From assembly GCF_038003525.1 (NCBI RefSeq), contig NZ_JBBOPI010000001.1:363001-427000 (forward strand): 64,000 nt of DNA, read 5' to 3'. This DNA comes from Solibacillus sp. FSL H8-0538 (GTDB lineage: Bacteria; Bacillota; Bacilli; Bacillales_A; Planococcaceae). Under the pieces are notes generated by a model. It did no database searches. It was not told the DNA's origin and saw nothing but the letters and a program-made list of their open reading frames with translations. The position numbers were made by a program, and so were the translations under genes. Positions 26,772 through 35,507 of the stretch are shown piece by piece (within the stretch, counting starts at the first letter, position 1; the number at the start of each line of letters is the position of its first letter).

Positions 26772-29012
26772 TTAGTTTGGTATTTCTTCTAGTAAAAAGG
26801 TCTCTTTACTCGGCCCAATTAAATACAATTCATGCATCGCACGCGTTAACGCTACATACAGCAGCTTGCGGTCAATGGCATGGTCAAAAAATGGAATATA
26901 GAAGGCAGCTATCATAACCGCATCAAACTCCAGTCCTTTCGCGAGATGACTCGGTACGACAAGCAGTTTTTCCTGATCAATACCAGAGTTCTCGTTTAAA
27001 ATCTGCGCAGGGAAATCCGCAGTTTGTAATGCTTGAACAAAGGTTTTTGCTTCATCCGTTGTTTTACAAATAAGTGCGATTGAGCGGTGGCCATGTGATT
27101 GTATTGTGCGATACGTTTTTACAATTATTTCTGGATTAAAACTTTCACAGTATAAAAATTGCGGCAGGATGCCATGACGTACAACGGGTTCAACAAGCGG
27201 CAAATTGTCGTCCATTTTTTCGAGAATACGGTTAGCCACTTCCATAATTTCGATTGTTGTACGATAGCTTTTTTGCAGTGTAGCATACGTTGCGCGTGGG
27301 AATAATTCGAGCACTGGCGCCCATTCTGTAAGAGAACGGTAGCTATGAATTCCTTGCGCCAAATCGCCAACCATTGTGAACATATCCGTATCTAGGCCAG
27401 CTTTCAGTGCTGCAAGCTGGAACAAGCTATAATCCTGCACCTCATCAATGAACACGACGCGCATTTTCCATTTGTCATCAATGCCTTTCATTTTCGCATG
27501 TAAATAATAAAGTGCGGCTAAATCTTCTAATGCCCATAACTCTTTATGATGTGCCAGCGTAAATTGTTCGATTTCGTCAAGTGTCCATTCTGGTGCCAGT
27601 TCGTTAAGTAGCGTACGGTTTGTTACAATATCACGATAACATTTTTTGATTTTTGCTTTCTGGAATTTCCGCATGTACACAGTGGCGGTTGATTTGACTT
27701 CTTGCTTGATTTTTGGAATGCGCTCGTCTCGCTCATCGATGAATTTTGTCACAATGCGGCGGCGGTTTTCATCGTTGCGAATACCGTTTAATGCACGACC
27801 AATTGCTTCTTCATAACGATTGTTGAGTGCGCTCAGTACTGCTTTTGTTTTGCGTTTCACCTCAGTTTGAACAACTTTTTTAATCCGGTCGAGGCGTTTT
27901 TCAATCGGCATATACGCAAATTCAATAAGGAAAAGCTTTTGTAAATGGCTACCCCGTAGGATGCGATATTTTTCGATAAACACATCGTCGAAGAGAGCGG
28001 CAAGCTTGTGTTCATGTACGTGTAGATAACGATCCATCATGATTTGGTACTGCCGGGAGCCTTTTATTTGTGAAATATTAAACTGAGATAGTATGGCACT
28101 TTTACTAGCGATAATTTGTTCGAGCTGTTCATTTGGATTTTGCAGCTTAAGTTTAATACTCGTTGCATTTTGTACGTATTCGGCATACGTCGTTTGGCAT
28201 ATTTTATCAACGCCAAGTTCTGGTAACACATCACCAATATACTCAATAAATAAATTATTTGGCGCTAAAATCATGAGCTGCTCTGCTTTAAAATGCTCGC
28301 CCATCGTATAAAGGAAGTATGATATTCGGTGAAGCGCAATCGTCGTTTTCCCGGAACCCGCAGCGCCTTGGACAAGGATTGGCTGGCGTAGATGAGCACG
28401 AATAATTTCATTTTGCTCCTTTTGGATTGTGGACACAATTTCAGTTAAACGTACATCCGCCTTGCCTGAAAGCGCGTCCTGTAAGAGCTCATCGGTCGTT
28501 GTTAAATCTACATCCTGGAAACTAAGCAGTGTTGCCTGCTCGATTTTATATTGGCGCTTTGCAAATAGGTGACCCGTCAGTTCCTCATCGCGCACCTGGT
28601 ACGTCAAATCGCCAAGCCGCCCGTCATAATACACGTTCGCAACAGGAGATCGCCAGTCGACAATGATCGGTTCATGGGTTTCATTATGAAAGAGCGATGT
28701 TTTTCCGATATAAAGAAATTCCTCTTCCTCGCCTTCACGCTGGAAATGGATACGCGCGAAGTAAGGCTTTTGACGAACAGCCTCAAGCCCTTCTTTTTGG
28801 TTGCGGGCCATCTCAAAAAATCTTGAGTTCGTCAATATATTTAAATAACTATCACTTGAATCAATATATTCTAAATTGGCCATCGCCGTTCGAATATTGT
28901 CCTGTGCCGACTGTAAATCACGTTGCGCACTCAGTAAAATTTCTTCCATATAGTGCGTCGTTTCGTGCAAATGGTCGACCTCTTTTTGAAAATCAGGGTG
29001 CTCCTCAATCAT
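26772..29012 (-). CDS. helD: HelD-like UvrD-family ATPase (RNA polymerase recycling)
   Basis: 746-residue SF1 helicase-like protein. An N-terminal coiled-coil arm (FQKEVDHLHETTHYMEEIL) precedes the Walker A motif GAAGSGKTTIALHR (about residue 220). Motif II is FIDEVQDYS, the QGIHSYRSLTEW region resembles motif III, and LYVALTRAMHELYL is motif VI. The size and long N-terminal arm fit HelD, which frees stalled RNA polymerase from DNA in Bacilli rather than unwinding DNA. The ATG at 29012 has GGGAGG upstream and is preferred over an upstream in-frame ATG. Monocistronic. Confidence 0.82.
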   Translation of the reverse strand: MIEEHPDFQKEVDHLHETTHYMEEILLSAQRDLQSAQDNIRTAMANLEYIDSSDSYLNILTNSRFFEMARNQKEGLEAVRQKPYFARIHFQREGEEEEFLYIGKTSLFHNETHEPIIVDWRSPVANVYYDGRLGDLTYQVRDEELTGHLFAKRQYKIEQATLLSFQDVDLTTTDELLQDALSGKADVRLTEIVSTIQKEQNEIIRAHLRQPILVQGAAGSGKTTIALHRISYFLYTMGEHFKAEQLMILAPNNLFIEYIGDVLPELGVDKICQTTYAEYVQNATSIKLKLQNPNEQLEQIIASKSAILSQFNISQIKGSRQYQIMMDRYLHVHEHKLAALFDDVFIEKYRILRGSHLQKLFLIEFAYMPIEKRLDRIKKVVQTEVKRKTKAVLSALNNRYEEAIGRALNGIRNDENRRRIVTKFIDERDERIPKIKQEVKSTATVYMRKFQKAKIKKCYRDIVTNRTLLNELAPEWTLDEIEQFTLAHHKELWALEDLAALYYLHAKMKGIDDKWKMRVVFIDEVQDYSLFQLAALKAGLDTDMFTMVGDLAQGIHSYRSLTEWAPVLELFPRATYATLQKSYRTTIEIMEVANRILEKMDDNLPLVEPVVRHGILPQFLYCESFNPEIIVKTYRTIQSHGHRSIALICKTTDEAKTFVQALQTADFPAQILNENSGIDQEKLLVVPSHLAKGLEFDAVMIAAFYIPFFDHAIDRKLLYVALTRAMHELYLIGPSKETFLLEEIPN

Positions 29013-29169
29013 TGTCTTTCCTCCCATCACCTGTTAAGTTAGGATTTTATACTACTAGAGTTTTCCATCTGATTCAAGGAATGACGTAATTTTCATTTTG
29101 AATTATTTGTAATTTTTTTTCGTATCCTCATAATAAGAGAAAAGAAGACTCGATAGGAGATGTTATTGT

Positions 29170-29880
29170 ATGAAAATATATGCGCATAGAGGATACTCTG
29201 GTCGTTATCCTGAAAATACATTAGCGGCGTTTAAGGCGGCAGCACGTTTACCAATTCACGGTGTGGAGTTGGATGTGCACGTAACGGCAGATCAGGAGCT
29301 CGTCGTCATTCATGATGAAGCGATCAATCGCACATCTAGTGGGCGCGGTCTTGTAAAGGATATGACGTTGCAACAGCTGCGTGCATTTGATTATGGTGCG
29401 TGGTTTCATGAGGATTTCGCGGGGGAGGTAATTCCAACACTCGCGCAAGTGCTCGACGTATTTTCAGGCACTCCCCATCAGGTTAATATTGAGCTGAAAT
29501 CGGATGTATTTGTGTATGCAGGTTTGGAGCAGCTCGTGTTGCGTGAAGTGGAAGCGCATAAAATGACAGAGCGGGTAGTCATTTCTTCTTTTGATCATGA
29601 GGCGGTGCAGCGTGTTGGGATGCTTGCTCCACATGTAGAGAATGCGGCATTGTTTTCTACAATAGTATTGGACGTTGCTGAATATGTGAAATCGATTCCA
29701 GCAAAGGCAATTCATGTGTCATATCATTATGCACTACGAAAGCCAGTGCGCGAGGCGATTAATGCCGGGTGTGTTATACGTGTGTATACGGTGAACACGT
29801 TACAAAGACTAAATATTCTGCGCGAAATCGGAGTGGATGCTATTTTTACCGATGAACCGGAAAAAATGCTGAGTGAGTAG
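29170..29880 (+). CDS. Glycerophosphodiester phosphodiesterase
   Basis: 236-residue GDPD-family enzyme with the catalytic motifs HRGYSGRYPENTLAAF at the N-terminus, ELDVHVTADQELVVIHD, and NIELKSD. It hydrolyses glycerophosphodiesters to glycerol-3-phosphate and an alcohol. No signal peptide, so it is cytoplasmic like YhdW/UgpQ types. Start supported by TAGGAGATG. A repeat block follows in place of an obvious terminator. Confidence 0.9.
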   Translation: MKIYAHRGYSGRYPENTLAAFKAAARLPIHGVELDVHVTADQELVVIHDEAINRTSSGRGLVKDMTLQQLRAFDYGAWFHEDFAGEVIPTLAQVLDVFSGTPHQVNIELKSDVFVYAGLEQLVLREVEAHKMTERVVISSFDHEAVQRVGMLAPHVENAALFSTIVLDVAEYVKSIPAKAIHVSYHYALRKPVREAINAGCVIRVYTVNTLQRLNILREIGVDAIFTDEPEKMLSE

Positions 29881-29897
29881 GAGCGTATTAAAGGGGA

Positions 29898-30045
29898 AGG
29901 GGTGTGAACGAACCAAGTGACATGCTGAACGAACGGACTTGTAGTGTGAACGAACCAACTCGTGCCGCGAACGAACTAACATTTGTGAACGAACCAACTC
30001 ACCATGTGAACGCACTAAACCAGACGCTATCCGCACTAAAATCAG
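29898..30045. repeat. GAACGAACCAAC repeat block, second site
   Basis: Six to eight units close to GTGAACGAACCAACT / GTGAACGCACTAAA between convergent genes, with the same consensus as at 4331-4500. The last units merge into CCGCACTAAAATC, the form seen at 1005-1165, which links the two motif versions. Confidence 0.6.
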
Positions 30046-30144
30046 CCCGCATCCCAACCTGAAACCCCAAAAAAACACTCATCCAACCCCCAACCAATCA
30101 AAAACCCGCCTCCATCTAAATAACAGATAAAGGGGGGCCAAAAA

Positions 30145-31167
30145 TCACCACTTTGCAATATGTTCTTCGATGCAGCCGAGCATTTGCTGGATATGTAGCA
30201 CAGTGCCGTCCTCCAAAGAAATTTTACCATTATAGTAACCGATCATTTGATGGACTTCGGAGCGGATGAGCTTGGCGTTCGTTTCGGCAATGCGTTCGAA
30301 AAAGGGTGTGAACGTTAATGAAACATTGTCGCTGAATTTTGATGTGACGGTCCAAGGTTTCATGAAATTCCAACGGTCATAAGTAAAAATGACGTCCTCA
30401 TGAATTTTCGTCATGGTCCCGTTAATGAATACAGCATTTTCGGTCATGCCGGTGCCGTCTGTCCATTGTCCGCCGAAATTCAGTCCGATGCGCCGCCCGC
30501 GAATGCGCTGCGAGGCCATACCCCAATTCCATGTTGCTTCGCGTGGCCATACACCGCGGCCATAATCCAAGACGGCGAAGCAATCTTCTTCATTAAATGT
30601 AAAGCGGCGGTCGCCAATTGTGACATGGCCGGAAGTTGGCAAAGTATGGTGCTTCGCTGTGAACTGGAATGTTTGGCGATTCCACGGGATGACGACGTTT
30701 AACGAATCATCATCTTTTGGATGGTGAATTGTTAACTCTGCATGTAAACGATCACCGTCAAAATTAGGCGAAATGACGGTTAACTGCGTGTTTCCGTTAA
30801 AATAAGTAATTTGGATGGATAATTCACTATTAGCAAACGTTACTGTCTCTAGCACCTGTGTGGGCATCTTTATTTTCGTGCCGAGTGGAATGGTGATTGT
30901 TTTCTCGAAATAGCGTTGCGTTTCGTATTCAAGGAAATAGACAAAGCAAACGGCCGCATAGTCTAGATGGCTGATTGTTGCAGAAAATAAAATATCCTCG
31001 CCGTACACACACCAGTAGTTCCACTTTTTTTTACGTAAAAAGTGGCCAGTTAAATTACAATCAATGATCGGCTTGCGTGCAAAACCAATTGCTTCCGGAT
31101 TTAAATTCCCTTTTTTATCACATAGTGGTGTGAGCTGAACAATCTCTCTTTCTGCATGCTGCTTCAT
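30145..31167 (-). CDS. DUF2804-family protein
   Basis: 340 residues starting MKQHAEREIVQLTPLCDKKG. Typical DUF2804 features include the opening ARKPIIDCNLTGHFLRKKKWNYWCVYGED and the late WNWGMASQRIRGRRIGLNFGGQWTDG. Predicted beta-rich, cytoplasmic, no known catalytic residues; function unknown. Ribosome binding site GGAGGGG is visible just upstream of the ATG. Confidence 0.8.
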   Translation of the reverse strand: MKQHAEREIVQLTPLCDKKGNLNPEAIGFARKPIIDCNLTGHFLRKKKWNYWCVYGEDILFSATISHLDYAAVCFVYFLEYETQRYFEKTITIPLGTKIKMPTQVLETVTFANSELSIQITYFNGNTQLTVISPNFDGDRLHAELTIHHPKDDDSLNVVIPWNRQTFQFTAKHHTLPTSGHVTIGDRRFTFNEEDCFAVLDYGRGVWPREATWNWGMASQRIRGRRIGLNFGGQWTDGTGMTENAVFINGTMTKIHEDVIFTYDRWNFMKPWTVTSKFSDNVSLTFTPFFERIAETNAKLIRSEVHQMIGYYNGKISLEDGTVLHIQQMLGCIEEHIAKW

Positions 31168-31331
31168 CTAAAACCCCTCCGTTACTAAACAATTTCTATT
31201 GCTCTTATTGTAGCAAAAAAATGTGGATATCGGGTCCTTCTTGCTTTGGATTTGTGTGAAGGTCATGGCAAGCTGTACATACTAGAAAATTTATCAACAT
31301 ATTATGAGAAAAGATAGAGGAAATAGAAAGG

Positions 31332-31842
31332 ATGATAGAAAATTACAACCTTTTATAATCGAGAAGCTGCTGTTGAGTATGCGAAGCGGTGGTGGGACGG
31401 ACAGAATCCACGCTTTCCGACATTTGAAGTGGATTGTACAAATTTTATATCACAATGTTTATATGCAGGTGGGGCACCTATGCGCGGGATGCCGAACAGA
31501 GGGCAGGGCTGGTGGTTGACTGGGCCTAATGAGCAGTGGAGCTATAGCTGGTCGGTGGCGCATTCACTTAGATGGTATTTAGAAACGTCAAAAAGAGGTT
31601 TGACTGCAACACGTGTCGGGACGCCTGGCGAGCTATCAATTGGCGATGTGATTTTGTATGATTTTCAAGGGAACGGGCGCGTTGATCATAGTACGATTGT
31701 GACAAGTATTCAAAACGGCGTCCCATATGTTCACGCCCACACTTCGAATAGTGAAAATCGTCTGTATAGCTATACCGATTCAACCGCCTACACTCCGCAA
31801 ATTCAGTATTTTTATTTTAAGATAAGTAATGTATTCCAGTAA
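31332..31842 (+). CDS. Amidase-domain protein with apparent N-terminal frameshift
   Basis: The frame up to 31842 encodes a putative amidase (Amidase_6, PF12671-like) domain: YNREAAVEYAKRWW, then VDCTNFISQCLYAGG with the candidate catalytic Cys, and GRVDHSTIVTSI with the His. This frame reaches back only to TAG at 31336-31338 and has no ATG, GTG or TTG before the conserved part. Candidate starts in the other frames (31332, 31304) join it only across a one-base shift in the T run at 31351-31354. Either a pseudogene, a sequencing error, or a slippage site. No signal peptide is seen. Similar domains in Bacilli occur in sporulation or cell-wall proteins. Confidence 0.6.
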
Positions 31843-32026
31843 TTACAATTGTTTATATACCGATATAACATAACGTTCGCATATAAAGGTCAAAATTGTA
31901 TTAATTCTAGCGGAATCAAGTATATTTTAAATCCTTACAATTTATGATATGGTTGAAAGCAGTTAGTTGGAATTGAGAGAAATAATCGTAGCAAAATTTT
32001 ATATGGTTAAGAAAGTACTCTTTTCT

Positions 32027-32083
32027 TATCGACATATTAAATGGCATCATCTCGGTTTTTTTACGAGATGTGACTTTCTAATT
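32027..32083 (+). repeat. CTCGCCC hairpin repeat, diverged copy 2
   Basis: GGCATCATCTCG, T-rich loop, CGAGATGTGACTTTCT. It sits directly upstream of the nitroreductase ribosome binding site and could influence its leader RNA. Confidence 0.5.
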
Positions 32084-32104
32084 TTCTTAAGGGGCGAAAT
32101 AACA

Positions 32105-32677
32105 ATGAATGAACAATCATTATCTGTAAGAGACGCAGTTATCCAAAGACGTTCAATTAAAAAATTTAACGGCCAACCAGTAGACCGTGAAGATTTACTG
32201 AAAATTATTGATGATGCAGTGTGGGCACCGAATCATGGTAACCGCGAGCCTTGGCGTTTAGTCGTTGCTGGTGGCGAGGAGCTAGAGAAGGTGTTTGTAT
32301 TATTACGTGATTTAGCCGTGCCGAAATGGCAGGAGCTTTCAACAGAAGCGCTTGCGGCACAAATGCAAAAATTCACATTAGCTGGTGGTTATGCATTTAT
32401 GATCGTACCAGAAGATCCGCGTCAAAAAGAGCGTTTAGAAGATTATGCTGCGGCTTCAAGCTTCCTGCAAAATATGCAACTGCTTGCGTGGGATAAAGGC
32501 ATTGGGTCATGCTGGAAAACACCTGGCTTCCTAGACGCACCGAAATTCCGTGAAGCACTAAACGTACAACCAGGCGAACGCGTTATTGCGATGCTACAAG
32601 TTGGCTATTTTGACGAATTACCAAAAGGAAAACAGCGCAAAACATCAACGGATATCGTAACAATCTTCGGCGAATAA
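32105..32677 (+). CDS. Nitroreductase-family flavoprotein
   Basis: 190-residue FMN-dependent oxidoreductase (YdjA/RutE-like size). Family signatures are RRSIKKFNGQPV at the N-terminus, WAPNHGNREPWRLVV, and the late GIGSCWKTPGFL segment. These enzymes reduce nitro groups or enals with NAD(P)H; the natural substrate is unknown. The ATG at 32105 has AAGGGG upstream; in-frame sequence further upstream runs through the hairpin repeat and is not part of the protein. Confidence 0.85.
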   Translation: MNEQSLSVRDAVIQRRSIKKFNGQPVDREDLLKIIDDAVWAPNHGNREPWRLVVAGGEELEKVFVLLRDLAVPKWQELSTEALAAQMQKFTLAGGYAFMIVPEDPRQKERLEDYAAASSFLQNMQLLAWDKGIGSCWKTPGFLDAPKFREALNVQPGERVIAMLQVGYFDELPKGKQRKTSTDIVTIFGE

Positions 32678-32697
32678 TAATAAAGATTTTCTATAAA

Positions 32698-32732
32698 TGA
32701 AGGAATCGGCGTAATGTCGGTTCTTTTTTGTG
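32698..32732 (+). terminator. Probable terminator after the nitroreductase gene
   Basis: GAATCG pairs with CGGTTC (one T-G pair) around an 8-base loop, followed by TTTTTTG. Confidence 0.45.
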
Positions 32733-32896
32733 CGTAATTGTGGGGTGTCAGTCACTTCAATTTTTTTTTTGTACAGCTACTTTTTCGACAAATGTTGCAA
32801 TATAGTGTATAAACAAATCTTTGTGAAAACAGTTGGCGATGGCGATGCGGTTTTTTGTGTAATACGGAATGTATTTAATAAAAACGGAGGTGACTT

Positions 32897-33241
32897 ATGG
32901 AAATCATGGTGTGGATTTTACAAGTTATACTCGGCGCAGCGTTTTTAATGGCTGGGCTAGGCAAACTAGCTGGTTCTAAAATGCATAAAGACTCGTTTAC
33001 TCACTGGCGATTACCTCAATGGTTCCGCTTAGTGACAGGTGGAGTAGAGGGAATTGCGGGGGCTTTACTAATCGCAGGTTTTTGGCAAGGAGATTGGATA
33101 GTGTACGGTGCAATCATGACTGCGGCAGTGGGTGTCGGAGGGGTTGCGACACATGTTCGAGTAAAGGATCCTATGAAAGCTACAATTCCGATTGCGGTTC
33201 TTGGTATTTTAGGACTTATTTTAACTTATTTAGTTTATTGA
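32897..33241 (+). CDS. DoxX-family membrane protein
   Basis: 114 residues, four hydrophobic helices, with the DoxX start ILQVILGAAFLMAGLGKLAGS and a charged loop (HKDSFTHWRLPQWFR). DoxX-like proteins are small quinone- or redox-associated membrane proteins of uncertain function. Ribosome binding site GGAGGTGA precedes the ATG. Confidence 0.82.
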   Translation: MEIMVWILQVILGAAFLMAGLGKLAGSKMHKDSFTHWRLPQWFRLVTGGVEGIAGALLIAGFWQGDWIVYGAIMTAAVGVGGVATHVRVKDPMKATIPIAVLGILGLILTYLVY

Positions 33242-33256
33242 AAGCATGCATATTCG

Positions 33257-33296
33257 AAAGAGGGATGATCCGTATGTTGGATCATCCCTCTTTTTT
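33257..33296. terminator. Bidirectional terminator
   Basis: AAAGAGGGATGATCC pairs perfectly with GGATCATCCCTCTTT around GTATGTT, between convergent DoxX and LysE genes. Confidence 0.92.
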
Positions 33297-33299
33297 ACG

Positions 33300-33917
33300 T
33301 TATTTTGAAAACGCAATACTCACACCAATAACTGCATAAATAGCGCCTTCGATTTTCGTTAAATGATTTGAAATTGTGCGATTTTTTGATAGTAGTTTGC
33401 CAATACGACCTGCGAGTAAACTGACCGCACTGAAAATTACAAACGCCTGCACTAAGAAAATAAAGCCAAGCACCAGCATTTGCTCCGGAATATTTGCTGT
33501 TCCGCGGACAAACTGTGGCAATAACGCTAAAAAGAACAGCGACACTTTCGGGTTTAGAATGTTCATAATGATGCCCTTTTTATAAAGCTTGCCGTATGCA
33601 ATCGTAGGTTTCTCCCCGAACTGAACACTACTTCCAGGTGCACGAATTGCCCCAATTGCAAGGTAAATTAAATACGCAGCTCCGGCAAATTTGACGATTG
33701 TAAAAATTGTTGCCGAGCTATAAACAATTGCCGAAATCCCAACAACTGCCGCAGTAATATGTACAAGTAAACCGGTGCACAAACCAAGTGCAGTCGTTAC
33801 TCCAGCACGCGCGTTTTGAGAAATGCTCTGCGCTATCACAAATAAAATATCTGGCCCCGGCATAACCGTCAGCAAAATTGCTGTACCTAAAAAAGAGAGT
33901 AGTACGACAATATCCAT
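33300..33917 (-). CDS. LysE-family amino-acid exporter
   Basis: 205-residue LysE/RhtB transporter with six hydrophobic helices. It has the N-terminal signature MPGPDILFVIAQSISQNARAG and a conserved KKGIIMNILNPKVSLFFLALLPQF. Exports amino acids or related compounds; the substrate cannot be assigned. Ribosome binding site AGGAAG upstream. It lies 48 bases after the MerR-type regulator gene on the same strand, with a hairpin between. Confidence 0.88.
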   Translation of the reverse strand: MDIVVLLSFLGTAILLTVMPGPDILFVIAQSISQNARAGVTTALGLCTGLLVHITAAVVGISAIVYSSATIFTIVKFAGAAYLIYLAIGAIRAPGSSVQFGEKPTIAYGKLYKKGIIMNILNPKVSLFFLALLPQFVRGTANIPEQMLVLGFIFLVQAFVIFSAVSLLAGRIGKLLSKNRTISNHLTKIEGAIYAVIGVSIAFSK

Positions 33918-33947
33918 TTCAACACTTCCTTTAAGTTTGCGATAGAA

Positions 33948-33975
33948 AAAGTGTAAAGGGCGCTTTTACACTTTG
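33948..33975 (-). terminator. Terminator of the MerR-type regulator gene
   Basis: On the reverse strand AAAGTGTAAA pairs with TTTACACTTT, followed by TTC. The gene's stop codon lies in the first arm. Confidence 0.65.
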
Positions 33976-34916
33976 TGAGTACCAAATATAATCTCTAAAT
34001 CATTCGTTAATGTAATGTGCTGCAGTACTGCATGCTCCAGCGCACCAGCGCCACCTAAATAAAACTGAATTTGCGGATTTACCGCGGCGAACTGATCCAG
34101 CTCTTTAATTTCAGATACATGCTCTTCAAATGGTGTATTTGTAGATGCCGTTAGTAGCACAATGCTTGGTTTTTTTAACTTCACCGTCGCTTGAATGGCA
34201 GATGGTGCTGGAGAGGGGCCAAGCATTATCGTACGGTAACCGCGCAACATACATCGGATAAGCAAAATGTGCATTGGAACTTCGTGACGCTCGCCCGGTA
34301 AGCAGCTTCCTAAAATAAGTGGGGCGCTGTCTGAAATAGGAATGGTTCTGCGTAAGTTCACTAAAAAATCACGCACAGCTAAGCTCGATATTGCCTCCTG
34401 ATATTCCCCCCACACGCCTTCATACCATAAGTCCCCAACACGACATAAAAATGGCGTAATAATTTGCTTCAACAGCGTTTCTACCCCCATAGTGAGCTGA
34501 GCCTGCTGTAGCACATTCACTATGGCGCCATCTTTTCCACTAGCTCCTAATGTAATAAGCTGATCAACGAACGCTTGCGCAGTTGGATTCTGTGCAGATG
34601 GCTGTGCAAAGTTTGCCGTTTGAACGGCGTATGACTCAATCGGATTCGATAGGATAGCGTCACTCATTGTCTCTTGGCTCGCTTGCTGGGATTTGATAAT
34701 TTCAGCGGCGTGCTTCGGTGAATGGCCCGCATCTGTAAGACGTTTAATATCCTGTAAAATTGCCACTTCATTATATGAATAAATGCGATAACCATTGTCT
34801 AAGCGGCAAGGGGCAATAATTTGATAACGATCTTCCCATTTACGGATGAGCTGCTTTGATACCCCCACCATATCGGCCACCTGCTGAATTGAATAAGTTA
34901 TTTGTTCGTTTTTCAT
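33966..34916 (-). CDS. MerR-family regulator with CarH/LitR-like B12-binding domain
   Basis: 316 residues. The N-terminal MerR helix-turn-helix (YSIQQVADMVGVSKQLIRKWEDRY, residues 8-75) is followed by a four-helix cap (about 110-190) and a cobalamin-binding Rossmann-like domain (about 198-316). In CarH/LitR photoreceptors adenosylcobalamin is held by a Wx9EH motif and an ExH motif. Here Trp164 and Glu174 fit Wx9E, but the His is Ala175 (GDLWYEGVWGEYQEA); His211 in PGERHEVP fits ExH. It may thus bind B12 without the upper His ligand. Tandem 11-bp repeats 120 bases upstream look like its operator. Confidence 0.82.
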   Translation of the reverse strand: MKNEQITYSIQQVADMVGVSKQLIRKWEDRYQIIAPCRLDNGYRIYSYNEVAILQDIKRLTDAGHSPKHAAEIIKSQQASQETMSDAILSNPIESYAVQTANFAQPSAQNPTAQAFVDQLITLGASGKDGAIVNVLQQAQLTMGVETLLKQIITPFLCRVGDLWYEGVWGEYQEAISSLAVRDFLVNLRRTIPISDSAPLILGSCLPGERHEVPMHILLIRCMLRGYRTIMLGPSPAPSAIQATVKLKKPSIVLLTASTNTPFEEHVSEIKELDQFAAVNPQIQFYLGGAGALEHAVLQHITLTNDLEIIFGTHKV

Positions 34917-35024
34917 TAAAATCGACCTCGATTAAATTTGATTTCACCGGCGTTCCAGTAATATCGCTTATCCATACAGTATCACTATGTAGTGCAAGAG
35001 TGAAACAAGAAATTTAAAATTTTA

Positions 35025-35067
35025 TTGATAAACGTTGTGCAGTGGTTGTATAATGTTTGTATAATGT
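35025..35067 (+). promoter_or_regulatory. Promoter overlapped by three tandem 11-bp repeats
   Basis: A near-consensus promoter: TTGATA (35025-35030), 18-base spacer, TATAAT (35049-35054). Overlapping it are three head-to-tail 11-mers: TTGTGCAGTGG (35035-35045, 7 of 11), TTGTATAATGT (35046-35056) and TTGTATAATGT (35057-35067, identical). A related TTGTACAATGT lies at 35185-35195. As I recall, CarH binds three tandem 11-bp repeats over its promoter, so this is a good operator candidate for the adjacent MerR-B12 regulator. Transcription would run toward the MMPL gene through a ~440-base leader in which I see no convincing gene. Confidence 0.55.
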
Positions 35068-35354
35068 AGGTGGTGTTCTTTGCATTGTAATCTGCTATTC
35101 CTTGTAATATATAGTAGTGTTTTCATAAAAAAGCAATTTGTAATCCGTTTTGTAAGATGATCCAACGTTCTCAATTACTAAAAGTTGTACAATGTTTGGT
35201 CAATTAGAATTACGGATGGTAAATAGATGCGGTGAATTTGTAGATAGTCTATCTGGATTTCTAAATCATTCTGTATAATTTCTAAAAGTAACTGATAAAA
35301 TCATAAAATAAGACTCACCACCAAAAGTTGGGGATGACAACTAGAGTAGGATGA

Positions 35355-35435
35355 TTGTTGATTGGACGGAGCTTAGTGAGGGAAGCGGCTCATCGAACGC
35401 CCTTTGGAAAGCGTCCAGCCAGAACGTAAATGAAC
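35355..35435. repeat. Degenerate copy of a Bacillaceae dispersed repeat
   Basis: Contains GTTGATTGGACGGAG, AGCGGCTCATCGAACGCC and GGAAAGCGTCCAGCC with AACGTAAATGA, resembling a GC-richer palindromic repeat that I recall from many Bacillaceae intergenic regions. Identification is from memory. Confidence 0.4.
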
Positions 35436-35507
35436 TCCAAGTTATGTTGTTGAACGTAAAATTTCTAAATAGCTCAAAAAATAAGCAAAAAGAAAAGAGG
35501 ATAACTT

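Noticed and set aside
31967-32104. N-terminal extension of the nitroreductase
   Set aside because: The extra residues are encoded by the hairpin repeat; the family start and AAGGGG site point to 32105.
33966-34916. Classical metal- or drug-sensing MerR protein
   Set aside because: It lacks the short metal-binding C-terminus and instead has a ~200-residue B12-type domain.
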